This document shows positions 56,913 through 64,000 of a stretch of DNA of 64,000 nucleotides, piece after piece. Within the stretch, counting starts at the first letter, position 1, and each line of letters begins with the position of its first letter. Source of the DNA: Stieleria sp. JC731 (GTDB lineage: Bacteria > Planctomycetota > Planctomycetia > Pirellulales > Pirellulaceae). A program made the position numbers and the translations under genes. Location of the stretch: assembly GCF_020966635.1 (NCBI RefSeq), contig NZ_JAJKFQ010000005.1, positions 1,452,481 through 1,516,480 of the forward strand, read 5' to 3'. Below the pieces are notes generated by a model, which saw nothing but the letters and a program-made list of their open reading frames with translations, searched no databases and was not told the origin of the DNA.

Positions 56913-57614
56913 ATGTCGAAACATCTTGAACGAGAACTCGAACGACTTCGCGAACAACTGATTTCGCAGTTCACTGTCGTCGAACAAATGATTCAGCTTG
57001 CCGTTCGCTCACTTGTGGAGCGTCGTCCAGATTTCGCTGATCGCGTTCTTGAAAACGATGTTGCCGTCGACGAGATGGATGTTCGGATCGAAGAGGAGTG
57101 TCTGAAAGTTTTGGCGCTGCACCAGCCCGTTGCTTTCGATATGCGATACTTGATTTCCGTTGACAAGGTGAATGGCGAATTGGAGCGGATGGGTGACACC
57201 GCTTGCAATATCGCGGAACGAGCCAAAGCGCTTTGTCGATTTCCACTTTTTACCGTCCCGGAAGAGATGTCCGAGATGGTTGATACGTCGATCAAAATGG
57301 TTCGGCGTGCCCTCGATTCGTTTATCAATTGCGACTCCAGCATGGCCAATGATGTTATCCAGATGGACGACATCGTTGATGCCTTGAACCGCGTTGTGAT
57401 CGATCAGTTGCAAGAAGTCATGAAGTCCGACCGCGAATTGATCGAGCCTGCGGTCCACTGTTTCAGTGCCTCGCGGCATCTCGAAAGAATCGGTGACTTG
57501 GCGGAATGTGTTTGCGAAGAGGTGATCTACCTCGTCGAAGGCGAGATCGTTCGTCACAAGCACGGCTGGAATCGTGAAGCAGACAAACGGGGCGGCACAA
57601 GCACAACCGTTTAA
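56913..57614 (+). CDS. phoU: Phosphate-specific transport accessory/regulatory protein PhoU
   Basis: The protein is 233 aa. Two three-helix repeats carry the E/D-x-x-x-D metal motifs (DRVLENDVAVDEMDVRIEEECLKVLALHQPVAFDMRYL and VIQMDDIVDALNRVVIDQL...HLERIGDLAECVCEEV). RYLISVDKVNGELERMGD is a family hallmark. It links Pst transport to repression of the Pho regulon and controls phosphate uptake. It ends the pst operon, 166 bp after pstB, with its own AAGGTGG ribosome site. Confidence 0.95.
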   Translation: MSKHLERELERLREQLISQFTVVEQMIQLAVRSLVERRPDFADRVLENDVAVDEMDVRIEEECLKVLALHQPVAFDMRYLISVDKVNGELERMGDTACNIAERAKALCRFPLFTVPEEMSEMVDTSIKMVRRALDSFINCDSSMANDVIQMDDIVDALNRVVIDQLQEVMKSDRELIEPAVHCFSASRHLERIGDLAECVCEEVIYLVEGEIVRHKHGWNREADKRGGTSTTV

Positions 57615-58038
57615 GTCTCAAACCTTCGGTGCACCCCTCTTGCACCAAATCAGCTCGCTCTGCCCGTCTGATCATTGGATCAAGTAGGCCTGCCACGCTA
57701 GCGAGGCAGACGGAGCGTGAGCGTTTCTAAATCGCCAATTGGTGGATTCACGTAGGGTTTGCAGACCTTTGCTTGCCCTATGGGTGGGGCTATGGGGTTT
57801 TTGGGTTGCCTTGGTTCCGTGTTTGCGGTTGGCATAGTTCCGTAGCGGCGTTTCCTTCAAGTCTGTGGCGAGTCTGTCGGCTTGCCAATTTTCGTGGTCG
57901 CCTTTGCCTCTGTGAAGTTAGCGTTCGTCCCCGTTATGTGGGCGGAGCCGAAGGCGACCAAACGGCAAAGCCAGCAGGTCATCAGCCACGTCGGTGCGGA
58001 TATCGTTCAGTGTTTGGTTCAAACGTGGGTGCCTTTCA
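57615..58038. other. Intergenic region after phoU; nothing recognised
   Basis: No convincing ORF, RNA or terminator is seen. A segment near 57843 (GTAGCGGCGTTTCC) vaguely recalls the palindromic repeat arm but lacks a partner arm. Confidence 0.5.
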
Positions 58039-58224
58039 ATGAAGCTAGGACGAATCGAAATTACCGAAGCGTCAATCAAGATCGGTGTCGCAACGGCGAT
58101 AATTGTCCTCAGTTTTGTGCTACTGAAACGCGTTACCGCCAGTGACCTGACGGGGCAGGTCAGAGGTAGCGGCGTTACTGTTGGCGAATCTGTTGTAAGT
58201 TCGCCAAATGAGGCACACCATTAG
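58039..58224 (+). CDS. Possible small membrane protein
   Basis: The protein is 61 aa from ATG 58039. One hydrophobic helix (IKIGVATAIIVLSFVLLK) follows a short charged N-terminus, and the tail is Ser/Gly/Val-rich. The codon pattern is plausible and it is 21 bp upstream of the next gene on the same strand. It may be a small anchored protein or a chance ORF. Confidence 0.35.
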   Translation: MKLGRIEITEASIKIGVATAIIVLSFVLLKRVTASDLTGQVRGSGVTVGESVVSSPNEAHH

Positions 58225-58245
58225 CAGATCGTGTAGGCTGGTGGG

Positions 58246-59193
58246 ATGATCCACTCAGTTAAAAAACCGGTCCTGGTCTTATTTCTACTCACGTACTTCA
58301 CGGTCACGTGCAACGCTGAAGATAAATCGATTCAGCTTGGGCTTCGCTATCTCAAACAAAGCGGTGAACGCTGGATCGAGAATCGTGAATGCGTCTCCTG
58401 TCACCAAGTCCCCTCGATGATTTGGGCTCACACCGCTGCGTTTTCCAGTGGCTTTGAAGTGTCTCGCGAAGACCTTGCCAAATGGGTTGAATGGTCAAGC
58501 CAAGTTTCTCACTTCGTCAAGGCGTCGCAGCGAGAGGAACAGGATCGTCAGAAAACGATGTCTGGCAACATTGACACCATGGTCGCGTTGCTACTCGCCA
58601 TCCCTGCGAAAAACGATGATGGGGACCAATGGCGGAGCGAGTTCGCAAAGAAGTTGGTGGCCGAGCAAGCGGCGGATGGATCATGGAAGGCCTGCGGCCA
58701 GCTACCAATGCAGCGTCGGCCCAAAGATGAGACACAAGCCGTTACAACGATTTGGACATCGCTAGCCTTGGAAATCGAAGGTGTCTCCTACGATCGAAAT
58801 TCAGCCTTGGCGTTCGCCGATCAGATTGAATCGCCGGTATCGTCGGAGTGGTTGGCAGCTCGCTTGCTACTAGCGGACTATCAAAACGATTCGCGAAAGC
58901 AGGACCTGCAGACAAAGTTACTCGAACAACAGAATCCTGATGGCGGTTGGGGATGGGCGCTCACTGAAGAAAGCGATGCGTTGGGAACAGGGTACGTGCT
59001 ATACGCATTAGCCAAAGTCGCTGCCGATCCAGACGCGATTCAAAGGGCTCGTGATTATCTCGTTGAAACGCAGAAGGAAAACGGGAAGTGGCTGGTTCCT
59101 GGGACGAAAGAGTCAGCCAAAGGGAAAACGACCGCGACCGCCAACGATTGGGGAACTGCGTGGGCAATCGTGGCGCTCGCCGAAAGCCGATAA
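58246..59193 (+). CDS. Secreted squalene-cyclase-like (alpha/alpha toroid) protein with a CxxCH haem motif
   Basis: The protein is 315 aa. Signal peptide (VLVLFLLTYFTVTCNA). A CVSCH motif at residues 49-53 is a c-type haem attachment site. The rest is a toroid of helix pairs with QW-like motifs (QNPDGGWGW, EQAADGSWKACG, TQKENGKWL), as in squalene-hopene cyclase and prenyltransferase repeats. It lacks the DxDD catalytic motif of true cyclases. It is likely a periplasmic haem-bearing toroid protein; the substrate is unknown. The cupredoxin-like gene lies 85 bp downstream. Confidence 0.75.
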   Translation: MIHSVKKPVLVLFLLTYFTVTCNAEDKSIQLGLRYLKQSGERWIENRECVSCHQVPSMIWAHTAAFSSGFEVSREDLAKWVEWSSQVSHFVKASQREEQDRQKTMSGNIDTMVALLLAIPAKNDDGDQWRSEFAKKLVAEQAADGSWKACGQLPMQRRPKDETQAVTTIWTSLALEIEGVSYDRNSALAFADQIESPVSSEWLAARLLLADYQNDSRKQDLQTKLLEQQNPDGGWGWALTEESDALGTGYVLYALAKVAADPDAIQRARDYLVETQKENGKWLVPGTKESAKGKTTATANDWGTAWAIVALAESR

Positions 59194-59278
59194 GCAACTA
59201 TATCTCGTGGGCTGCTTCTGACTTGCGACAGGGCAGGTTGTACTAGACAAGTCTCTATCGCTAATCCCAGGTTTTCAA

Positions 59279-60019
59279 ATGAACGGCTTTGGAGCATTCA
59301 AACCGCAGTCGCAAATCCGTTGCTTGGCTTTGACCCTCGCAACGCTCTTTCTATTGGGCTTGTTTGACAAAGGCTGGTCGCAGGAAATCGGTGCAAACGT
59401 CGATTCAGAATCGAATTTGCTTTTGCGATTCGAAACGCTCGTCGATGGAACTCGGAAGTCAATTGCCGATGCTTGTGTCTACTGGGATATTCGAGCCAAT
59501 CGTCGCTTTGGGACAGAGCTTCCGGCGTTTCCAAAGGTGACGACTGCCCATCGCTTGCAGTTGCAGAACAACGTCTTCGTGCCTCGGGTTTCAACGATGC
59601 GTGCAGGGCAAGTGTTGGAGATTGCGTCCGAGGATAAAGACCATAACTTGTACCTGACATGGTTCGCCAATAGCGTCCGCGGATATCGAAACAAACTAGC
59701 GACACCATTGATCTACCGACGCGAAGTTGAAAAAGCGGAACCTGGAGCCGTTTCGATAAGGTGCAACATTCATGACGATGTCCAAGGCTGGATTTTTATT
59801 CATGACAATCCCTATGCCGGGGTGACAGATCAGGAAGGTCGCGTTGTCATCAAAGCCTTGCCAACAGGAAGGTCGGTTTTCCGATTGAACGTTCCGGGAC
59901 AAGAATTCGATTTCGATCACCTTTTGCTTAGCGGCAAGAATATTGAAGCAAAGAATGGCCGCTTGAGCTTGGACTTGGTACCAGGAGACAACGAATTTGT
60001 CGTGCAGTTGTCAAAGTGA
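59279..60019 (+). CDS. Secreted cupredoxin-like protein (methylamine-utilisation-like, planctomycete type)
   Basis: The protein is 246 aa. Signal peptide (CLALTLATLFLLGLFDKGWSQ). A beta-rich domain has a His in EDKDHNLYLTW and the block SIRCNIHDDVQGWIFIHDNPYAGVTDQEG, where the cupredoxin C-x-x-H pair is present but the usual Met position is Val. A small carboxypeptidase-regulatory-like strand set follows (GRVVIKALPTGRSVFRLNVPG). It may carry a copper centre for periplasmic electron transfer, plausibly with the CxxCH protein just upstream; this is inference. Confidence 0.7.
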   Translation: MNGFGAFKPQSQIRCLALTLATLFLLGLFDKGWSQEIGANVDSESNLLLRFETLVDGTRKSIADACVYWDIRANRRFGTELPAFPKVTTAHRLQLQNNVFVPRVSTMRAGQVLEIASEDKDHNLYLTWFANSVRGYRNKLATPLIYRREVEKAEPGAVSIRCNIHDDVQGWIFIHDNPYAGVTDQEGRVVIKALPTGRSVFRLNVPGQEFDFDHLLLSGKNIEAKNGRLSLDLVPGDNEFVVQLSK

Positions 60020-60233
60020 ACTTAGGGAAGGGCAGGGAACAATTGCTTTGCTTTGCATTGGGTACGTTTCAAAGTCATCGATAAAGTGACTTTGCGATTC
60101 TTGGTCGCACCGTGGTCGTTTCGATTGGGCATCCCGGACCACTTCCCGTCCACTAGAATGGACCACGTTTTCTGAACCCGAAATTGGACACGGTTCAGTT
60201 CATGTTGCGTTCTTCATTCGGATCACAATCGAA

Positions 60234-61622
60234 ATGTCGTCTACTTCGTATCGCGATGACTGGTTCACCAAGTTGACCGGATTCTCTGAAAGAGATCCGT
60301 CCGAGGTTAGAAGTCAATTGACTTATCAGGACGGTCGATTGACTTCCGTTGCCAACGGGAAGAGCTTTCAGTGTGGTGAATTGGAAGTCGTCTCGCTGCG
60401 TGAGCTTCGCGCTCGAGTCGCACATCTTGACCGCATGCACGGCTCGCTTTCGGTGGAACAGAAGATCGGTGATGTGCGGGAGATGCATGCAGACAACTCG
60501 AACGCTGGGGCGACCTTTCAGGTTGCCTCGCAATTTAACTTACTTGAAATGGTTTCTCCGCAGGTGACGCCGGATCAAGGTGTGGGCATCTACGAACATG
60601 ACCCGACACAAGGGCCTGCGTGCGCAATTTCCTGTGGAGCCGGAACGATCTACAGGAACTACTTGGTGCCGATTGGTGATCAAATTGGCCAGACTGCCAA
60701 TTGCCAAGTGGATTGTTTGGAAGCGATTGGCAAACGCCTGGGAAACGACAATGGGCGTTTGTGGAAGATGCAAAACGGCTATGCGCTACCAACCGAAGAT
60801 GGGCTGAGAGAAATCAATTCAAAGTTGCAGGCCATGTCCGAAGACGATTTGGATGCCTTGCGCGGTGATTTGAAAATCGGAATTCATTCGCAAACCCAGG
60901 TCACCATTGGTCAGTCCGATCATGTTGTCACTCAGGTCTATTGTTCCGCAATGCCGGTCGCATATAGCGAACTCGATTCGACTCAATGGCAACCGTTTGC
61001 ATCGCTGGTGCTCGATGCGGCATATGAAGCCACGTTTGCGGCGGCCGTGCTCAATTCCGTGCATACAGGAAATCAGCAGCTGTATCTGACGCTGTTGGGC
61101 GGTGGGGCGTTTGGCAATCCGATCGAATGGATCGTTCGGTCTATCAAGCGAGCTTGCATTCGATACCGATCCCATCCAATCAATGTTTCGATCGTTAGCT
61201 ATCGTCAACCCAATGATCGCGTCGAACAGTTGGTGGAATCATTCAAACAGGCGACGGACGCGAAACCGGTTGAATCGAGTTTGCCAGACCATCGTTGCCC
61301 CGTTTGTGGATCGGCGCAGAAGCCATTTCTCCGCTATCCGTGGTATATATGCAATTCCTGTTTAAAGCTTGCCCAGGACGATCAAGGACGCAAACTTGAA
61401 TTTGGCAACACCAGTTTCTCGGGTGGTCTGAACTGCAAGTACGCTGACGAAGACGAGGAGCGGTATATCGATTGCGGATCAGTTATCTGTTTGATCTTGG
61501 GGCGTCCGGTGATTGTTACCGAAGCCCGGTTTGGCGGTGTTGTCGCTCAGCCGATGCATTCAAATCTTTTGCTGCCCGGTTCGGATAATCGCTGCGTGGA
61601 TCTCCGGCGACCACGCAAATAG
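60234..61622 (+). CDS. Conserved-looking unknown protein with a C-terminal zinc finger
   Basis: The protein is 462 aa. I do not recognise a named family. A strongly motif-like block lies at residues ~95-150: NAGATFQVASQFNLLEM, DPTQGPACAISCGAGTIYRNYLVP. It then has a long mixed alpha/beta region ending in a C-x-x-C...C-x-x-C treble-clef pattern (CPVCGSAQKPF...WYICNSC, residues ~357-380) and a short tail. No signal peptide. It is cytosolic and enzyme-like. It is convergent with the CobW gene and separated from it by a terminator. Confidence 0.6.
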   Translation: MSSTSYRDDWFTKLTGFSERDPSEVRSQLTYQDGRLTSVANGKSFQCGELEVVSLRELRARVAHLDRMHGSLSVEQKIGDVREMHADNSNAGATFQVASQFNLLEMVSPQVTPDQGVGIYEHDPTQGPACAISCGAGTIYRNYLVPIGDQIGQTANCQVDCLEAIGKRLGNDNGRLWKMQNGYALPTEDGLREINSKLQAMSEDDLDALRGDLKIGIHSQTQVTIGQSDHVVTQVYCSAMPVAYSELDSTQWQPFASLVLDAAYEATFAAAVLNSVHTGNQQLYLTLLGGGAFGNPIEWIVRSIKRACIRYRSHPINVSIVSYRQPNDRVEQLVESFKQATDAKPVESSLPDHRCPVCGSAQKPFLRYPWYICNSCLKLAQDDQGRKLEFGNTSFSGGLNCKYADEDEERYIDCGSVICLILGRPVIVTEARFGGVVAQPMHSNLLLPGSDNRCVDLRRPRK

Positions 61623-61640
61623 TTCACAAACCCGACAGGC

Positions 61641-61673
61641 AGAAAAGCGACCTTGTGAGCTCGATCACTTTTC
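61641..61673. terminator. Bidirectional terminator between convergent genes
   Basis: AGAAAAGCGA (61641-61650) and TCACTTTTCT (61664-61673) form a 10 bp stem with one wobble pair and a 13 nt loop, flanked by A/T-rich sequence. Its place between two convergent stops supports the call. Confidence 0.55.
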
Positions 61674-61698
61674 TATTTAGATCAACGCCCGATTGAGA

Positions 61699-62808
61699 TT
61701 ACTTTGAGTTTGCTTCGACGCGAAAAGTTGGAACGGGGCGACCTGGTCGAAAACTCTCCATCGTTTCCACAGCCATATCTGCCCTGAATCGTTCTCCTAA
61801 CTCAGTGACGCATTCGGTGACGACTTGGCGAAGTGGCTCCGGCGCAAGACTGACGCGAGCGTTGATCAGCAGAGTTGCAGAATCGCTGTTGGCTTCGGAT
61901 GAAACCGACAGCATGGTTGGCGTATCACTGCTGACAAGGTTTGCGACACTGACGGATTGATTTGAAGAGCACAGGACTTTCAGGTGCGCCGGTTCAGCAT
62001 CGATTTCGTCTAGTCGCTCGCGAAGCCGATCGACAATTGCTAAGGCAACGCCATCAATCGAGAAATCGCTATCGGATTTCATGGTGACTGTCGCGTTAAG
62101 CCAACCGAGTTCGGCTTCGCCTTCTGCGTAGACGTCGTAATCAACGTCCATCAGTTTTTCTCGCGTCTGCGGCGTTTCCGCTAACGCCTCGTGCAGTAAT
62201 TCGAGGTTTTCGCCGGTCTTTGCAGAGATGCCGATGACCGGTCGGCCCGGATATTGTTCCTCGATCGCTTGGCGAAGTTGAAGCTGCTGTTCTTCGGTCA
62301 GCTCATCTATCCGATTGATCAAAACGATTTCAGATTCTTCCAGCTGCTTGCGAAAAATGTATTCCGCCTTCTCCGAGAATCCTCGCCCGGTCGTTCCCGT
62401 CAAGATCTTCAGCCCGTGGCTCGGTTTCAACACGACAGAGTATGGGCTATGAACGAATTTCTCGCCAAGCCGTTCCATCATCGGTAGTGCGATCGTTGCA
62501 ACAAGATCGGTGCAGCTGCCGACGGGTTCGGCCAAGATGATATCGGGGCGACGTTCGTTCTCGAAACGGTCCATCGCATCGGTCAGGCCATGGAAATTGC
62601 AGCAGAAGCAAGACCCCGCAACTTCGTTAACATTCAGCCCTTGGCTACGAAGCAGCTCCGTGTCGACCAGTCCTGCCGCTTGGTCATTGGTAACAACACA
62701 AACATGATTTCCTTGATCTTGGTAGTGACGTGCCAATCGGGCAATCAAGGTTGTCTTCCCGGCACCGAGAAACCCGCCAATCATGATGAATCGGATCGGA
62801 GTTGACAT
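61699..62808 (-). CDS. CobW/P47K-family G3E GTPase (metallochaperone-like)
   Basis: The protein is 369 aa from ATG 62808, where the conserved start IRFIMIGGFLGAGKTTLIARLA begins. It has Walker A GGFLGAGKTT, the metal-binding CxCC (GSCFCCNF), switch II EPVGSC and guanine motif NRID. The C-terminal half is longer than in minimal CobW proteins and contains a beta-rich domain. It likely inserts or delivers a metal (zinc, cobalt or nickel) to a target enzyme using GTP; the target is not clear from context. Confidence 0.9.
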   Translation of the reverse strand: MSTPIRFIMIGGFLGAGKTTLIARLARHYQDQGNHVCVVTNDQAAGLVDTELLRSQGLNVNEVAGSCFCCNFHGLTDAMDRFENERRPDIILAEPVGSCTDLVATIALPMMERLGEKFVHSPYSVVLKPSHGLKILTGTTGRGFSEKAEYIFRKQLEESEIVLINRIDELTEEQQLQLRQAIEEQYPGRPVIGISAKTGENLELLHEALAETPQTREKLMDVDYDVYAEGEAELGWLNATVTMKSDSDFSIDGVALAIVDRLRERLDEIDAEPAHLKVLCSSNQSVSVANLVSSDTPTMLSVSSEANSDSATLLINARVSLAPEPLRQVVTECVTELGERFRADMAVETMESFRPGRPVPTFRVEANSK

Positions 62809-63115
62809 GGAGGGCTCGTCAAAAGGAGGGCAGGGGGAGGCGATGACGTTCAAACATTCTGACGAACACTAGAACGTTGTCAAGCCAGCCGGTCTGCTGT
62901 GACAACACTCTGAATCGTTTTGATAGAATAAGAAGCCCCTCCCATTCCCCACATGGCGGTCGTTTGCCAATCGAGTTAGCCAGCTTTGTTTGATGCATCG
63001 CGGCGGTAAACCGAAAGTGACGTACTCTCGCGAGCTGCCGCATCACTGGCGATCAAGACTTGACCTTCACTGGCAACGCCACTTCTCGTCCTAACCACTA
63101 ATTAAGTTGATAGAG

Positions 63116-64000
63116 ATGTATCCAAAGTATCGATCAATTCTCAGCGGAATTGCTGCCGTCTTCGTCGTGGCCTGGATGACCGGAACCGCGCGAGTTGATG
63201 CGGCGAAACCGAATATCATCCTTATCTTTATCGATGACTTGGGCTGGAAGGATATCGGTTGCTATGGAAACGATTTTGTCGAAACGCCACATATCGATCA
63301 ACTGGCGCGAAACGGCGTCAGGTACACGAACTTCTACGCTGCCGGAGCCGTTTGTTCCCCAACACGCTGTGCCGTCCAGTCGGGACAGAACCAAGCACGT
63401 ATCGGGATCACTGCACATATTCCCGGACACTGGCGGCCGTTCGAAAGGGTGATTACACCGCAGACTGCGATGGCTTTGCCACTGGATACCATCACAGTTG
63501 CTGAGTCGATGAAATCGGCTGGCTATAGAACGGGATACATCGGAAAGTGGCACCTGGGCAATGCTGCTCAGTTTCAACCAGAGCATCAAGGATATGACTT
63601 CAGCGCTGTGATCAACGGGCCTCATTTGCCAGGACGGTACAAGGTCCAGGGCGGGGGCGTAAAACCAGGAAAGGAGCAATACCGAACCGATTTTGAAGCG
63701 GACCTATCGGTGGACTTTATCAAACAACATAGCGAAGAACCGTTCTTCCTCATGCTGTCTCCGTTCGCCGTTCATATTCCACTCGGTGCGATGTCGGAGA
63801 AAGTTGACAAGTATCGAAACAAGGCAACAGTGCGCAAACAGGAACTTCCTCACCCGGTCTACGCGGCAATGATCGAACACTGTGACGATATGGTGGGAAG
63901 AATTGTTGATGCAGTAGAAAAGGCTGGCAAAACCGATAACACGATGATCGTATTTACCTCGGACAACGGTGGGCTCTATACGCGATACGACTATCGCGAA
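63116..64000 (+). CDS. Sulfatase (formylglycine type), 3'-truncated by window edge
   Basis: The gene starts at ATG 63116 and runs off the window; 295 codons are visible. Signal peptide (ILSGIAAVFVVAWMTGTARVDA), then the sulfatase start KPNIILIFIDDLGWKDIGCYG with metal-binding Asp pair. The active-site CSPTR (CxPxR) at residues ~82-86 has the Cys that is converted to formylglycine. YIGKWHLG holds the conserved Lys/His, and FTSDNGG the later metal ligands. It hydrolyses sulfate esters, probably of algal polysaccharides, in the periplasm or outside; sulfatase abundance is typical of marine planctomycetes. Confidence 0.96.
   Translation, partial: MYPKYRSILSGIAAVFVVAWMTGTARVDAAKPNIILIFIDDLGWKDIGCYGNDFVETPHIDQLARNGVRYTNFYAAGAVCSPTRCAVQSGQNQARIGITAHIPGHWRPFERVITPQTAMALPLDTITVAESMKSAGYRTGYIGKWHLGNAAQFQPEHQGYDFSAVINGPHLPGRYKVQGGGVKPGKEQYRTDFEADLSVDFIKQHSEEPFFLMLSPFAVHIPLGAMSEKVDKYRNKATVRKQELPHPVYAAMIEHCDDMVGRIVDAVEKAGKTDNTMIVFTSDNGGLYTRYDYRE

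Noticed and set aside
57843..57875. GTAGCGGCG stretch as another copy of the palindromic repeat
   Set aside because: Only the first seven bases match and no right arm is found.

Overview
The window reads as chromosomal DNA of a planctomycete, most likely a Pirellulales member close to Rhodopirellula. Pointers are an N-terminal LERxELLAAD motif on a giant repeat protein, a formylglycine sulfatase at the right edge, a CotH/DUF4956 pair, a cupredoxin-like protein of planctomycete type, and a homodimeric-type pyruvate dehydrogenase E1. The genus is inference; no rRNA is present.

Left edge (1-5.1 kb): a 5'-truncated, catalytically dead prokaryotic Argonaute is coupled by a one-base stop/start overlap to a DpnII/MmeI-type PD-(D/E)XK nuclease. 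This is the layout of long-B pAgo/AgaN abortive-infection systems. It is followed on the same strand by a frameshifted unknown gene coupled to a RecQ/RecS-like helicase.

3.5-10.8 kb: a set of envelope genes (EEP hydrolase, MscS channel, M48 peptidase, DUF1206) and an AI-2E transporter remnant are interspersed with at least five, probably seven, copies of one ~67-77 bp palindromic repeat. Two clear copies, and probably a third, lie inside coding genes and are read in the same codon phase. This parallels Rickettsia palindromic elements and may be undescribed.

10.9-23.2 kb: DoxX, CotH + DUF4956, a GntR regulator divergent from an RND efflux pump/adaptor pair with a palindromic operator between them, an aldo/keto reductase, two unrelated MITE-like inverted-repeat elements, a helical-repeat protein and a DUF4262 protein.

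23.3-31.3 kb: a four-gene minus-strand operon (YceI, tocopherol-type methyltransferase, MddA/ICMT-like protein, MMPL transporter) has a sigma-54 promoter match and an upstream palindrome. It is divergent from a histidine kinase/NtrC-type regulator pair, which suggests a self-contained sigma-54 circuit for an isoprenoid or lipid envelope function.

31.8-40.7 kb: an ~8.9 kb genomic island at the 3' end of tRNA-Ser(CGA). A 13 bp core (18 of 19 bp overall) of the tRNA 3' end is repeated at the far boundary. The island holds IS21 and IS630 remnants, one 2076-aa RTX-like surface protein, and a frameshifted tyrosine recombinase next to the tRNA.

40.8-64 kb: mostly core genes: zwf, an ExbB/ExbD/ExbD proton-channel module, pyruvate dehydrogenase E1/E2, an SDR-like protein lacking the catalytic Tyr, a MoxR ATPase, the pstSCAB-phoU phosphate operon with a PhoB-box-like direct repeat, a CxxCH squalene-cyclase-like protein, a cupredoxin-like protein, a conserved-looking unknown with a zinc finger, a CobW GTPase and a truncated sulfatase.
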